A program made the position numbers and the translations under genes. Shown here one piece after another: positions 18,080 through 27,084 of a stretch of DNA of 64,000 nucleotides. The first letter of the stretch is position 1, and every line of letters begins with the position of its first letter. This DNA is from Pseudocitrobacter sp913778145. Lineage in GTDB: Bacteria > Pseudomonadota > Gammaproteobacteria > Enterobacterales > Enterobacteriaceae. The notes under the pieces were generated by a model. The model made no database searches. It saw only the letters and a program-made list of their open reading frames with translations, and had not been told where the DNA came from. Location of the stretch: assembly GCA_035726825.1 (NCBI GenBank), contig JALNTX010000003.1:401268-465267 (forward strand). The letters run 5' to 3'.

Positions 18080-19060
18080 TTATAGCTTACTCTTCGCCAC
18101 ACATTGTTGATAGCTCTGAGAAAAAGTTTGCATCCCCGCTTGCTGTCCAGTTTGCATGACACCTGCAAGCTGGTGCGTTTTTCCCTCGCGGATTAGATTG
18201 CCTACCGCCGGGGTATTCACCAGTAGTTCAAACAGCGCCACGCGCCCACCTTGCTTGTCCGCCAGCAGTTTTTGCGCTACTACGGCACACAGACTGTTTG
18301 CCAGCTGGCTACGGACCGGTTCTTTTTCCTGCGCCGGGAAAACATCCACCAAACGCTCAATGGCCTGAGCCGCCCCGCGCGTATGCAATGTCGCCAGTAC
18401 CAGGTGACCGGTTTCGGCGGCGGTGAGCGCCAATCGGATCGTCTCGCTGTCGCGTAATTCCCCCAGCAAAATAACGTCGGGGTCCTGACGCAACGCGCCA
18501 CGCAGTGCGTCAGTAAATGAAGAAGTATGCTGCCCAATTTCACGTTGCTGAATTAAGCAGCGCTGACTGGCGTGAATAAATTCCACCGGATCTTCCAGCG
18601 TCAGGATATGCCCATCCAGCGCGTGGTTGAGGTAGTCAACCATCGCTGCAAGCGTCGTTGACTTCCCGCTGCCGGTCGCGCCGGTAACCAGTATCAAGCC
18701 GCCCTCTTCATGTAAGAGTTCCGGAAGTGCCGCGGGTACGCCGAGTTCAGCCAGCGTGGGGCAACGCGTTGGCAAAAGACGCAACGCCAGGGAAACGCCG
18801 TGCGCATGACGAAATGCGCTGGCGCGCAGGCGCGGCCCGTCCGACGGCGTGATGGCAAAATCAAGCTGCCCCTGTGCACGCCATTGCGCATGTTGCGCCT
18901 CGTTTAACCACCCACGCAGCAGCGTTTCCGGCTCGGGCGATAAAAAGGGCGCGGATTCGAGCAGGCCGTGCCGCCGCCATCGCGCCATTGCCCCGCTACA
19001 CAGGTGTAGATCCGACACGTTATGCTTTACACTAAGCGCTACGATTTCTTGTATTTCCAT
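18080..19060 (-). CDS. yggR: PilT/PilU-like ATPase YggR
   Basis: 326 residues, E. coli YggR length. A PilT-type secretion ATPase: Walker A GATGSGKST, the Asp box LEDPVEFIHAS, Walker B-like DPDVILLGELRDSETI, and the His box ATLHTRGAA. An N-terminal PAS-like 2C-layer domain begins MEIQEIVALSVKHNVSDLHL. Type IV pilus retraction is the family role, but no pilus genes are nearby and the YggR function is not established. The start at 19060 matches E. coli; yggS diverges 17 bases away. Confidence 0.93.
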   Translation of the reverse strand: MEIQEIVALSVKHNVSDLHLCSGAMARWRRHGLLESAPFLSPEPETLLRGWLNEAQHAQWRAQGQLDFAITPSDGPRLRASAFRHAHGVSLALRLLPTRCPTLAELGVPAALPELLHEEGGLILVTGATGSGKSTTLAAMVDYLNHALDGHILTLEDPVEFIHASQRCLIQQREIGQHTSSFTDALRGALRQDPDVILLGELRDSETIRLALTAAETGHLVLATLHTRGAAQAIERLVDVFPAQEKEPVRSQLANSLCAVVAQKLLADKQGGRVALFELLVNTPAVGNLIREGKTHQLAGVMQTGQQAGMQTFSQSYQQCVAKSKL

Positions 19061-19077
19061 AAGACCCACCAGCAAAT

Positions 19078-19782
19078 ATGAACGATATAGCGCATAACCT
19101 GGCACAGGTCCGGGACAAAATCTCAGCCGCTGCATCACGATGCGGCCGGCTTTCAGAAGAAATTACGCTGCTTGCAGTCAGCAAAACAAAACCTGCGAGC
19201 GCCGTCGAAGAAGCAATGGCCGCCGGACAACGAGCGTTTGGCGAAAACTACGTTCAGGAAGGCGTGGAAAAAATCCGCTTCTTCCAGGACAAAGGCGTTA
19301 CGGATCTACAATGGCACTTTATTGGCCCGTTGCAGTCCAATAAAAGCCGCCTGGTGGCGGAGCATTTCGACTGGTGCCATACGGTCGACAGGCTGAAAAT
19401 TGCCACCCGGCTTAGCGAACAGCGCCCTGCGCATTTGCCACCGCTTAACGTGCTGATTCAGGTAAACATTAGCGATGAGCAGAGTAAATCCGGCATCGAA
19501 CCCGAGGCGGTTGACGCATTAGCGGCGGAAGTCTCCGCCCTGCCCAATCTCTGCCTGCGCGGATTGATGGCCATTCCGGCACCGGAAACCGAGTACGACA
19601 AGCAGTTTGCCGTCGCCCAACAAATGGCGGTAGCATTCGCGCGGCTGAAGACGCACCACCCAACGGTCGACACGCTCTCGCTGGGCATGTCAGACGATAT
19701 GGAAGCCGCTATTGCGGCGGGTAGCACGATGGTACGCATCGGCACCGCGATTTTCGGTGCACGTGATTACACAAAAAAATAA
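19078..19782 (+). CDS. yggS: PLP homeostasis protein YggS (PLPBP family)
   Basis: 234 residues. A fold-type III TIM-barrel PLP-binding protein with PLP lysine K36 (LLAVSKTKP), FGENYVQE, HFIGPLQSNK and the phosphate-binding SLGMSDDMEAAIAAGSTMVRIGTAIFG. No catalytic activity is known; it buffers free PLP and affects amino-acid metabolism. It heads the yggS-yggT-yggU-rdgB-hemW run. Confidence 0.96.
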   Translation: MNDIAHNLAQVRDKISAAASRCGRLSEEITLLAVSKTKPASAVEEAMAAGQRAFGENYVQEGVEKIRFFQDKGVTDLQWHFIGPLQSNKSRLVAEHFDWCHTVDRLKIATRLSEQRPAHLPPLNVLIQVNISDEQSKSGIEPEAVDALAAEVSALPNLCLRGLMAIPAPETEYDKQFAVAQQMAVAFARLKTHHPTVDTLSLGMSDDMEAAIAAGSTMVRIGTAIFGARDYTKK

Positions 19783-19800
19783 GGAACTCTGAGGAACGCC

Positions 19801-20367
19801 ATGAAGACGTTGACTTTCCTGCTCTCTACAGTGATTGAACTGTATACAATGGTGCTACTGCTGCGCGTCTGGATGCAGTGGGCGCGCTGTGATTTTTACA
19901 ACCCGTTTTCCCAGTTTGTGGTGAAAATTACCCAGCCTATCGTGGGGCCGCTGCGCCGCATTATCCCGGCGATGGGGCCGCTCGACAGCGCCTCGCTGCT
20001 GGTTGCCTTTATTCTCAGCGTTATTAAGGCAATAACCCTGTTTATGGTCATCACCTTCCAGCCGATTATCTGGATTGCGGCGGTGCTGATCCTGCTGAAA
20101 ACCACCGGCCTGCTTATCTTCTGGGTACTGCTGCTGATGGCGATTATGAGCTGGGTAAGCCAGGGCCGTAGCCCGGTTGAGTTTGTGCTGATGCAGCTCG
20201 CCGATCCGCTGCTGCGCCCGATTCGCAGGCTGCTGCCGTCGATGGGCGGTATCGATTTCTCGCCGATGATCCTCGTGCTGCTGCTGTATGTTATCAACAT
20301 GGGCATCGCCGAAGTGTTACAGGCAACGGGCAACATGCTGCTGCCGGGGCTGTGGATGGCGCTATGA
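19801..20367 (+). CDS. yggT: YggT-family inner-membrane protein
   Basis: 188 residues with two YGGT repeats, each two membrane segments followed by a short amphipathic Pro-rich motif (ITQPIVGPLRRIIPAMG and LADPLLRPIRRLLPSMGG). Role linked in other bacteria to osmotic tolerance and division-region proteins; not defined in enterobacteria. The stop overlaps yggU by ATGA. Confidence 0.94.
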   Translation: MKTLTFLLSTVIELYTMVLLLRVWMQWARCDFYNPFSQFVVKITQPIVGPLRRIIPAMGPLDSASLLVAFILSVIKAITLFMVITFQPIIWIAAVLILLKTTGLLIFWVLLLMAIMSWVSQGRSPVEFVLMQLADPLLRPIRRLLPSMGGIDFSPMILVLLLYVINMGIAEVLQATGNMLLPGLWMAL

Positions 20368-20654
20368 GTGCCGTGACATCCTGCGACGACGGGCTGGTGC
20401 TGCGGCTGTATATTCAGCCCAAGGCCAGCCGTGACAGCATTGTGGGCGAACATGGCGACGAGTTAAAAGTCGCCATTACCGCTCCGCCGGTCGATGGGCA
20501 GGCTAATGCCCATCTGGTGAAATTCCTCGCCAAACAGTTTAAGGTCGCCAAAAGCCAGGTCATCATCGAGAAAGGTGAACTGGGCCGCCATAAACAGGTT
20601 AAAATCATTCATCCCCAGCACATCCCAGCGGGCGTTGACGCCCTGATAAATTAG
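20364..20654 (+). CDS. yggU: DUF167-family protein YggU
   Basis: 96 residues, the small alpha/beta UPF0235 fold (LYIQPKASRDSIVG, APPVDGQANAHLVKFLAKQF). No function is known. The ATG at 20364 overlaps the yggT stop and matches E. coli; the upstream in-frame Met inside yggT is rejected. Confidence 0.94.
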   Translation: MSAVTSCDDGLVLRLYIQPKASRDSIVGEHGDELKVAITAPPVDGQANAHLVKFLAKQFKVAKSQVIIEKGELGRHKQVKIIHPQHIPAGVDALIN

Positions 20655-20662
20655 GATATCCC

Positions 20663-21256
20663 ATGCAAAAAGTTGTCCTCGCTACCGGTAATGCCGGTAA
20701 AGTGCGCGAGCTCGCCTCGTTGCTGAGCGATTTTGGTCTCGATATCGTTGCGCAGACCGACCTTGGTGTCGATTCCGCCGAAGAGACCGGTCTGACGTTT
20801 ATCGAGAACGCCATTCTGAAAGCGCGTCATGCCTCGCAGGTGACAGGTCTTCCCGCGATTGCCGATGACTCCGGTCTGGCGGTGGATTATCTCGGCGGCG
20901 CGCCGGGCATCTATTCCGCGCGCTATTCCGGCGAAGGTGCCACCGACGAGCGTAACCTACAAAAACTGCTGGAAACGTTAAAAGATGTGCCGGACGATCA
21001 GCGTCAGGCGCAGTTCCACTGCGTGCTGGTTTACCTGCGTCACGCGGAAGACCCAACGCCGCTGGTGTGTCATGGCCGCTGGCCGGGCGTTATCACCCAC
21101 GCGCCCGCGGGCAACGGTGGCTTTGGCTACGATCCTATTTTTTATGTCCCTTCTGAGGGGAAAACCGCCGCTGAGCTGACGCGTGAAGAGAAGATTGCCA
21201 TCTCTCACCGTGGTCAGGCGCTGAAACAGTTACTGGAAGCATTACGAAATGGCTAA
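20663..21256 (+). CDS. rdgB: XTP/dITP diphosphatase RdgB
   Basis: 197 residues. A HAM1/Ham1p-type non-canonical purine NTP pyrophosphatase that removes dITP and XTP from the nucleotide pool. Motifs are ATGNAGKVRELASLL (substrate binding), FIENAILKARHASQ, ADDSGLAVDYLGGAPGIYSARYSG (catalytic Asp) and GFGYDPIFYVP. It overlaps hemW by 8 bases. Confidence 0.97.
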   Translation: MQKVVLATGNAGKVRELASLLSDFGLDIVAQTDLGVDSAEETGLTFIENAILKARHASQVTGLPAIADDSGLAVDYLGGAPGIYSARYSGEGATDERNLQKLLETLKDVPDDQRQAQFHCVLVYLRHAEDPTPLVCHGRWPGVITHAPAGNGGFGYDPIFYVPSEGKTAAELTREEKIAISHRGQALKQLLEALRNG

Positions 21257-22385
21257 TTTGCCGCCTCTGAGTCTTTATATTCACATCCCGTGGTGCGTGC
21301 AGAAATGTCCGTACTGCGACTTTAACTCGCACGCGCTGAAAGGCGAGGTGCCGCACGACGATTATGTTCAGCATCTGCTGAGTGATTTAGATGCTGATGT
21401 GGCTTACGCGCAGGGACGTGAAGTAAAGACCATTTTTATTGGCGGCGGTACGCCGAGCCTGCTTTCAGGCCCGGCGATGCAAACGTTGCTGGATGGCGTG
21501 CGTGCGCGTCTCAATCTGGCGGCGGATGCGGAAATCACCATGGAAGCGAACCCCGGCACGGTAGAGGCGGATCGCTTCGTCGATTACCAGCGCGCGGGCG
21601 TCAACCGTATCTCCATCGGCGTGCAGAGCTTTAGCGAAACCAAGCTGAAACGTCTGGGGCGTATTCACGGCCCGGAAGAAGCCAAACGCGCGGCGAATCT
21701 GGCAACCGGTCTGGGCCTGCGCAGCTTCAACCTTGACCTGATGCACGGCCTGCCGGACCAATCTCTGGAAGAAGCGCTGGACGATTTGCGCCAGGCGATT
21801 GCGCTCAATCCTCCGCATCTCTCCTGGTATCAGTTGACCATCGAACCTAACACCCTGTTTGGCTCGCGCCCACCAGTACTGCCGGATGACGACGCGCTGT
21901 GGGATATTTTCGAGCAGGGAGACAAGCTGCTGACCGCGGCAGGCTATCAGCAGTATGAAACCTCGGCCTATGCAAAACCGGGCTATCAGTGCCAGCACAA
22001 CCTCAACTACTGGCGCTTTGGCGACTACCTCGGCATTGGCTGCGGCGCGCACGGCAAAGTCACCTTCCCGGACGGGCGCATTCTGCGTACCGCCAAAACG
22101 CGCCATCCGCGCGGTTATATGGAAGGACGTTACCTGGAACGCCAGCACGATGTCGACGCGGCAGATAAACCGTTTGAGTTCTTTATGAACCGCTTCCGCC
22201 TGCTGGAACCCGCCCCGCGCGCGGAGTTTAGCCGCTATACAGGGCTCAGTGAGCAAGCAATTCGCCCGCAAATTGACGAAGCGCTGGCGCAGGGGTATCT
22301 CACCGAATGCGCGGAGTACTGGCAGATTACCGAGCACGGAAAGCTGTTTTTGAACTCGTTGCTGGAGCTGTTTCTGGCGGAGTAA
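21249..22385 (+). CDS. hemW: radical SAM heme chaperone HemW
   Basis: 378 residues. The radical SAM cluster motif is near the N-terminus (HIPWCVQKCPYCDFNSH, CxxxCxxC), followed by FIGGGTPSLLS and a C-terminal HemN-like domain. It lacks the extra features of coproporphyrinogen dehydrogenase HemN; the family binds heme and delivers it to respiratory enzymes. It is the last gene of the yggS-hemW run and shares a terminator with yggM. Confidence 0.95.
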   Translation: MANLPPLSLYIHIPWCVQKCPYCDFNSHALKGEVPHDDYVQHLLSDLDADVAYAQGREVKTIFIGGGTPSLLSGPAMQTLLDGVRARLNLAADAEITMEANPGTVEADRFVDYQRAGVNRISIGVQSFSETKLKRLGRIHGPEEAKRAANLATGLGLRSFNLDLMHGLPDQSLEEALDDLRQAIALNPPHLSWYQLTIEPNTLFGSRPPVLPDDDALWDIFEQGDKLLTAAGYQQYETSAYAKPGYQCQHNLNYWRFGDYLGIGCGAHGKVTFPDGRILRTAKTRHPRGYMEGRYLERQHDVDAADKPFEFFMNRFRLLEPAPRAEFSRYTGLSEQAIRPQIDEALAQGYLTECAEYWQITEHGKLFLNSLLELFLAE

Positions 22386-22392
22386 AATCTAA

Positions 22393-22420
22393 AATGCTGC
22401 CAGGCCCTGGCAGCATTTTT
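22393..22420. terminator. hairpin between hemW and yggM
   Basis: AATGCTGCCAGG/CCTGGCAGCATT forms a long stem followed by T residues on the plus strand. A matching A-tract on the other side is short, so it mainly ends hemW and may also help the convergent yggM transcript. Confidence 0.9.
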
Positions 22421-22421
22421 A

Positions 22422-23426
22422 TTACTGAATCACACCCTCTTTACGCATCTGCGCTACGCCTTCTTCCCAATCTTTCGCATCGCGCGTTAATTCATAGTTG
22501 CTTGATTCCAGCACCACCATTTGCCCACGCAGCGCTTCGCGTTTTTTCATTAGCGGTTCAACTTTTTTCTCAAGGGCCGCGATTTCAGCTTTTACCTTCG
22601 TACTAATCGCATCATGCTGACGGGTGTATTCTTCTCTCTTTTCTTCTTGCGCTTTATCGCGGGCAGCATTAATCGATGTGGTATCGCAATTACCTTTTTT
22701 CTGGCAGGCAATCAGCGCGGGCTCATATACATTGATGTAATACTGATTGATAAACTTATTCATGTCGTTTTTACTGTCCAGGGCGTATATCTGGGCATTT
22801 TTCGCCCGTAGCGCCGCATCGCGATCAAGCGGTTTGCCGTTGGCATCCGTTCCCCATGAATGGTCGATCTGTGCGTCCAGATCACTCACCTGTTTGCTGA
22901 GCGCTTCATACTGCTTCTTCTGTTTATCTACGGTGGCTTTGCTATTCGCAAATTGCGCATCAAGCTTCGCGAAGTGCGCCATAAAACCGCTATCGTTGAC
23001 GACCAATGATTTGGTTAAATCCTCATTCTTGCTGAACGGCCTGCCTATACGCTTTGCCGCCGTTTGCATGGAGTAAAACTCAGTACTCCAGCTTGACGCC
23101 TTTGTGCCTACCGCTGTCATCATTGCTGAGAATTTTATCGGCTGCGCTTTGGTCCATGTTCTTTCATAAAACCTATATTCCCCTGCCAGCCCGACGAGAG
23201 CATAAAGATTATCGGTCGCGACCATATCGCCTTCAATCGTGTAGGTGGCCCGATTGCCCACCTTCTCAACCTGTTGCAGCGTAATATTGTCGATACGCAT
23301 CAATCCGTCTGACTGTTTTGCATATTGTTGTTTAATAACTTCATCAGTCGGGGTGTTGTCATCAGCGAATGTTTGAGCAGAAAAGCAGCACAGCAGGAGT
23401 GCAGCCGATTTCCAGGCAAGTTTCAT
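22422..23426 (-). CDS. yggM: DUF1202-family periplasmic protein YggM
   Basis: 334 residues. A signal peptide covers residues 1-21 (KLAWKSAALLLCCFSAQTFA). The mature part ends in long Lys/Glu/Gln-rich helices, probably coiled coil (about 165-200 and 265-320). It matches the YggM/DUF1202 family in size and in its place after hemW. Function unknown. Confidence 0.9.
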   Translation of the reverse strand: MKLAWKSAALLLCCFSAQTFADDNTPTDEVIKQQYAKQSDGLMRIDNITLQQVEKVGNRATYTIEGDMVATDNLYALVGLAGEYRFYERTWTKAQPIKFSAMMTAVGTKASSWSTEFYSMQTAAKRIGRPFSKNEDLTKSLVVNDSGFMAHFAKLDAQFANSKATVDKQKKQYEALSKQVSDLDAQIDHSWGTDANGKPLDRDAALRAKNAQIYALDSKNDMNKFINQYYINVYEPALIACQKKGNCDTTSINAARDKAQEEKREEYTRQHDAISTKVKAEIAALEKKVEPLMKKREALRGQMVVLESSNYELTRDAKDWEEGVAQMRKEGVIQ

Positions 23427-23576
23427 CGATTAAATCCTTTTAGTGAGTAAGGACATCATCATACGAAACTCGTCGGAGAAAGAAGGATAAACAGAATCTG
23501 AAAGTGTTGTGGAAGACGGGTTCCAGTTTTGATTATGAGATCTGACGACAGATGAGCACGGTGGCAACATGAGGGA

Positions 23577-23963
23577 ATGGAGAAACGACGGGAACATGCA
23601 AAGACGCTACGGCGCCAGCAAACGAAGGAAGAACTGCGGTTGTGGTATTTGTTAAGGGGGCGGCGGTTTCATGGTTTTAAGTTTCGTCGACAAATGCCAA
23701 TTGGGAATTACATTGTCGATTTTGCTTGCTACAAAGCGGCTCTGATTATCGAACTGGATGGGGGACAGCATGCTGAATGTATGGGGTATGACGAGGTGCG
23801 TACTGGCTTCTTAGAACGGCAGGGATGGTTAGTTATACGGTTCTGGAATAATGACTTCAGGAATAATGAAGAGGGGGTTTTGTTGACAATTTTGAGACAT
23901 CTGCAAACCCGCGCCCCTCACCCCGGCCCTCTCCCGCAGGGAGAGGGAGAAAATCGGAGCTGA
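23577..23963 (+). CDS. DUF559 endonuclease-like protein
   Basis: 128 residues. The DUF559 domain (related to Vsr and very-short-patch repair endonucleases) covers about 1-108: RRQQTKEELRLWYLLRGRRFHGFKFRRQ, then the metal-binding core IVDFACYKAALIIELDGGQH. The last 17 residues (APHPGPLPQGEGE...) are translated from the palindromic repeat at 23914, so the natural C-terminus was extended or replaced by the repeat. Only a short GAGGGA lies directly before the ATG. Function of DUF559 proteins is unproven. E. coli lacks this gene between yggM and yggN. Confidence 0.8.
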   Translation: MEKRREHAKTLRRQQTKEELRLWYLLRGRRFHGFKFRRQMPIGNYIVDFACYKAALIIELDGGQHAECMGYDEVRTGFLERQGWLVIRFWNNDFRNNEEGVLLTILRHLQTRAPHPGPLPQGEGENRS

Positions 23964-24021
23964 GGTCAAGCATTTGCACTATCGGTCCCCTCTCCCTGTG
24001 GGAGAGGGTTAGGGTGAGGGG
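23914..24021. repeat. CTCTCCC-type palindromic repeat, paired copies
   Basis: Two inverted CCCTCTCCC...GGGAGAGGG units about 40 bases apart, with CCCTCACC outer flanks. The left unit encodes the tail of the DUF559 gene; the right unit ends 11 bases before the yggN stop. Confidence 0.88.
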
Positions 24022-24032
24022 GTCAGCGCGCA

Positions 24033-24752
24033 CTACTTCAGCGTCCCCACCAGCGCCTTACGGCTGTCCTCAAGCGCAATCACGCGCCCACAGACATCTT
24101 TGCCAAACGCTTTAAAGTCTGCTTCCTGGTTTTTCCATTCGTTCTGAATGGAGGTTTGCAGGCCGCCCAGGCTACCCAGCACGCCTTGCAACGGGTTACC
24201 GCCGCCTTTCAGCACGGCTTTCGCGCCCATTTCGTTGATGCTGTCCTGCAGGATACCGCCCATCGCCTGATTCACCAGGTTCTGGCCGTCGGCGCGAACT
24301 TCATCAATCGCTTTATAATGGAACGTCAGACCATCGGTGCGATGCTCGATAATACGGTTCATCTGCGCTTTAAGCTGGGCATCCAGCTTGGTCAGACGGC
24401 TGCGCATGTTGCTGCTCTCGCCCACTTCTTTGGCGATGATTTTGTCCAGCGCAACACGGCCTTTTTCAACGCGCGTTCTCGCGCCTTCATCGATCCACGG
24501 CAGCGCGCTGCGCAGTTCGGTTTGATAATCTTTTGCCTGTTCGCGCTGTGCGGCGTTCAGGGAATACTGTTTGCCGTTAAAGGTCACGCCACCGTCAGGG
24601 GTGATGACCAGATTGCCATTCTCGCCTTTAACCTGCACCGTTTGCGGGCTCAGGATCACATCATCACGCGGGGTGACGCTGCACTGGTAATCCGCATGGG
24701 CGGATAATGCCGTTAACGAAAGTGCCGCCGCCAGCAGCGTTTGACGCATCAT
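24033..24752 (-). CDS. yggN: DUF2884-family periplasmic protein YggN
   Basis: 239 residues, matching the YggN family in length. A signal peptide covers residues 1-21 (ending LTALSAHA). The body is mostly helical with many charged residues (REQAKDYQTELRSALPWIDEGART). Two Cys (YQCSVTP and KDVCGRV) may form a disulfide. The two-Met start follows GAGGG. Function unknown. Confidence 0.92.
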   Translation of the reverse strand: MMRQTLLAAALSLTALSAHADYQCSVTPRDDVILSPQTVQVKGENGNLVITPDGGVTFNGKQYSLNAAQREQAKDYQTELRSALPWIDEGARTRVEKGRVALDKIIAKEVGESSNMRSRLTKLDAQLKAQMNRIIEHRTDGLTFHYKAIDEVRADGQNLVNQAMGGILQDSINEMGAKAVLKGGGNPLQGVLGSLGGLQTSIQNEWKNQEADFKAFGKDVCGRVIALEDSRKALVGTLK

Positions 24753-24803
24753 ACAAATCCCTCGATAGAAAACGGGCCAGCGTGTGCTGGCCCCGATGCT
24801 AAT

Positions 24804-25130
24804 TTAGTCCCACCAAACGTCGAAAAGTTCGCTGGTGCGCACTTCTTCGAATTTGTGGTCTTCCAGCCATTTACGCACCTGAGCCTGATGGTCTTCGGTG
24901 CATTTGCCGATTTCCTGGGTGCAAATCAGACCTTCCCAGGCCAGATAGCCGCTGCCGTCAAACGCCAGCTTGTTTGGTTCGATCACTTCTTCAATGAACT
25001 TATCCACCGTCTGGTCGATCTGCTCTTCGCTGGTGCCTTCCGGGAAACGCCACGCGACTGAGAAGCCAATTTCCTGAAACTCATCGATGTGCATTTTTTT
25101 ACGCAAACGACGGCTACGATTCTTTGCCAT
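24804..25130 (-). CDS. yggL: YggL (DUF469) 50S-associated protein
   Basis: 108 residues starting MAKNRSRRLRKKMHIDEFQE, the E. coli YggL N-terminus. The basic head and acidic body fit the small YggL family, which associates with the 50S subunit. The ATG at 25128-25130 overlaps the trmB stop by one base. Confidence 0.94.
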   Translation of the reverse strand: MAKNRSRRLRKKMHIDEFQEIGFSVAWRFPEGTSEEQIDQTVDKFIEEVIEPNKLAFDGSGYLAWEGLICTQEIGKCTEDHQAQVRKWLEDHKFEEVRTSELFDVWWD

Positions 25131-25849
25131 TATTTCACCCTCTCGAACATTAAGTCCCATACGCCGTGACCAAGACGATGGCCACGTTGTTCAAATTTGG
25201 TTACCGGACGTGATTCCGGACGCGGTACATAGTCGTTCGTTTCCGAGCGGTTTTTATACCCTTCAATGGAAGACATTACTTCCAGCATATGCTCCGCGTA
25301 GGCTTCCCAGTCGGTCGCCATATGGAAAACACCGCCCAGTTTGAGCTTGCTTTTCACCAGTTCAGCAAACGGTACCTGAACGATACGGCGTTTATTATGA
25401 CGCGCTTTATGCCACGGGTCAGGGAAAAAGAGCTGAACCATGGTTAAAGAATTGTCAGGGATCATTTTGTGCAGAACTTCTACCGCGTCGTGGCACATCA
25501 CGCGCAGGTTTTCTACGCCCTCTTCATGCGCGGTAGCCAGGCAGGCGCCGACGCCCGGCGAGTGAACTTCAATGCCGAGGAAGTTCTGATGCGGGTTCGC
25601 TTTCGCCATCGTAACCAGCGATGCGCCCATGCCAAAACCGATCTCCAGGGTGGTGGGCGCTTCACGACCAAACAGCGCGGCAAAGTCGACAGGATCTTCG
25701 CTGAATTCAACGCCCATCACCGGCCAGTAGTTTTCTAATGCGTGTTCCTGCCCTTTGGTCAGTCGCCCCTGGCGACGCACAAAGCTGCGAATTCGGCGCA
25801 GCGGGCGGCCGTTTTCATCAAATTCCGGTGAAATGACGTCGTTCTTCAT
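25130..25849 (-). CDS. trmB: tRNA (guanine46-N7)-methyltransferase TrmB
   Basis: 239 residues, E. coli length. A Rossmann-type SAM methyltransferase: LEIGFGMGASLVTMA is the SAM site, QLFFPDPWHKARHNKRRIVQ the conserved catalytic and tRNA-binding segment, and FHMATDWEAYAEHM follows. It makes m7G46 in the tRNA variable loop. The start MKNDVISPEFDENG at 25849 matches E. coli; a 14-codon extension is rejected. It is coupled to yggL and divergent from mutY. Confidence 0.96.
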   Translation of the reverse strand: MKNDVISPEFDENGRPLRRIRSFVRRQGRLTKGQEHALENYWPVMGVEFSEDPVDFAALFGREAPTTLEIGFGMGASLVTMAKANPHQNFLGIEVHSPGVGACLATAHEEGVENLRVMCHDAVEVLHKMIPDNSLTMVQLFFPDPWHKARHNKRRIVQVPFAELVKSKLKLGGVFHMATDWEAYAEHMLEVMSSIEGYKNRSETNDYVPRPESRPVTKFEQRGHRLGHGVWDLMFERVK

Positions 25850-25999
25850 AAAAGTATTGTCTGCTTGTGAGAGTGTTCGGGAAACGGGCATTATCCAAAG
25901 TTAGTTGCCGGATGCAAGCACCGGAAAGTTCCTGTTTACACCATAGTGCCGCTGTGCTGCAATCTGCCACCCAAATAGTGCGATATCGGAAACCCTGCT

Positions 26000-27058
26000 T
26001 TGACCCTACAAGCGTCTCAATTTTCGGCCCAGGTGCTGGAGTGGTACGACAAATACGGGCGTAAAACCCTGCCCTGGCAACTCAACAAGACGCCCTACAA
26101 AGTATGGCTCTCTGAAGTGATGTTGCAACAAACCCAGGTTGCCACCGTCATTCCCTATTTTGAACGCTTTATGGCGCGTTTTCCCACGATAACTGATTTA
26201 GCCAATGCGCCACTGGATGAAGTGCTGCATTTGTGGACCGGCCTCGGCTATTACGCCCGCGCGCGTAATCTGCATAAAGCTGCGCAGCAGGTGGCGACGC
26301 AGCATAACGGGCGCTTCCCGGAAACCTTTGAAGAGGTTGCCGCGCTGCCCGGCGTCGGACGCTCCACGGCGGGGGCGATTCTTTCTCTTTCTTTAGGACA
26401 GCATTTTCCTATTCTTGATGGAAATGTTAAACGCGTGCTGGCGCGCTGCTATGCTGTAAGCGGCTGGCCCGGTAAGAAAGAGGTTGAGAAAAAACTGTGG
26501 GATATCAGCGAGCAAGTGACGCCCGCGAAAGGCGTGGAGCGGTTTAACCAGGCAATGATGGATTTAGGCGCGATGGTCTGTACGCGCTCGAAACCGAAGT
26601 GCGAGCTTTGCCCACTGAACACTGGCTGTGTGGCGTACGCTCATCACAGTTGGGTGCAATATCCCGGTAAAAAACCGAAGCAGACGTTACCTGAACGCAC
26701 CGGTTATTTCCTGATGATGCAACAGGGTGAAGAGGTGATGCTGGCGCAGCGTCCACCGAGCGGTTTGTGGGGCGGTCTGTACTGTTTTCCACAGTTTGAA
26801 GATGAAACTGCGCTTCGCGAGTGGCTGGATGCCCGGCAGATAAGCACTGAGAATCTCACGCAATTAACCGCATTTCGCCACACATTCAGCCATTTCCATC
26901 TGGATATTGTGCCAATGTGGCTTCCCGTGTCCTCATTCACCTCTTGCATGGATGAAGGCAGCGCTCTCTGGTATAACTTAGCCCAGCCACCGTCCGTTGG
27001 ACTGGCGGCCCCCGTGGAGCGGTTGTTGCAGCAGTTACGCGCTGGCGCATTAGCGTAA
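26000..27058 (+). CDS. mutY: adenine DNA glycosylase MutY
   Basis: 352 residues. It removes A mispaired with 8-oxoG. Seen are the catalytic Glu in SEVMLQQTQ, the helix-hairpin-helix LPGVGRSTAGA with catalytic Asp in ILDGNVKR, the [4Fe-4S] ligands C-x6-C-x2-C-x5-C (VCTRSKPKCELCPLNTGC), and the C-terminal NUDIX-like 8-oxoG-recognition domain. No ATG exists at the usual position: E. coli begins MQASQFSAQV, whereas here the equivalent Met codon is CTA and the nearest usable start is TTG at 26000, two codons upstream, with a weak GGA. A low translation rate is likely. Confidence 0.94.
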   Translation: MTLQASQFSAQVLEWYDKYGRKTLPWQLNKTPYKVWLSEVMLQQTQVATVIPYFERFMARFPTITDLANAPLDEVLHLWTGLGYYARARNLHKAAQQVATQHNGRFPETFEEVAALPGVGRSTAGAILSLSLGQHFPILDGNVKRVLARCYAVSGWPGKKEVEKKLWDISEQVTPAKGVERFNQAMMDLGAMVCTRSKPKCELCPLNTGCVAYAHHSWVQYPGKKPKQTLPERTGYFLMMQQGEEVMLAQRPPSGLWGGLYCFPQFEDETALREWLDARQISTENLTQLTAFRHTFSHFHLDIVPMWLPVSSFTSCMDEGSALWYNLAQPPSVGLAAPVERLLQQLRAGALA

Positions 27059-27084
27059 GCGTCAGTGAACAAAGAGGATTTATC

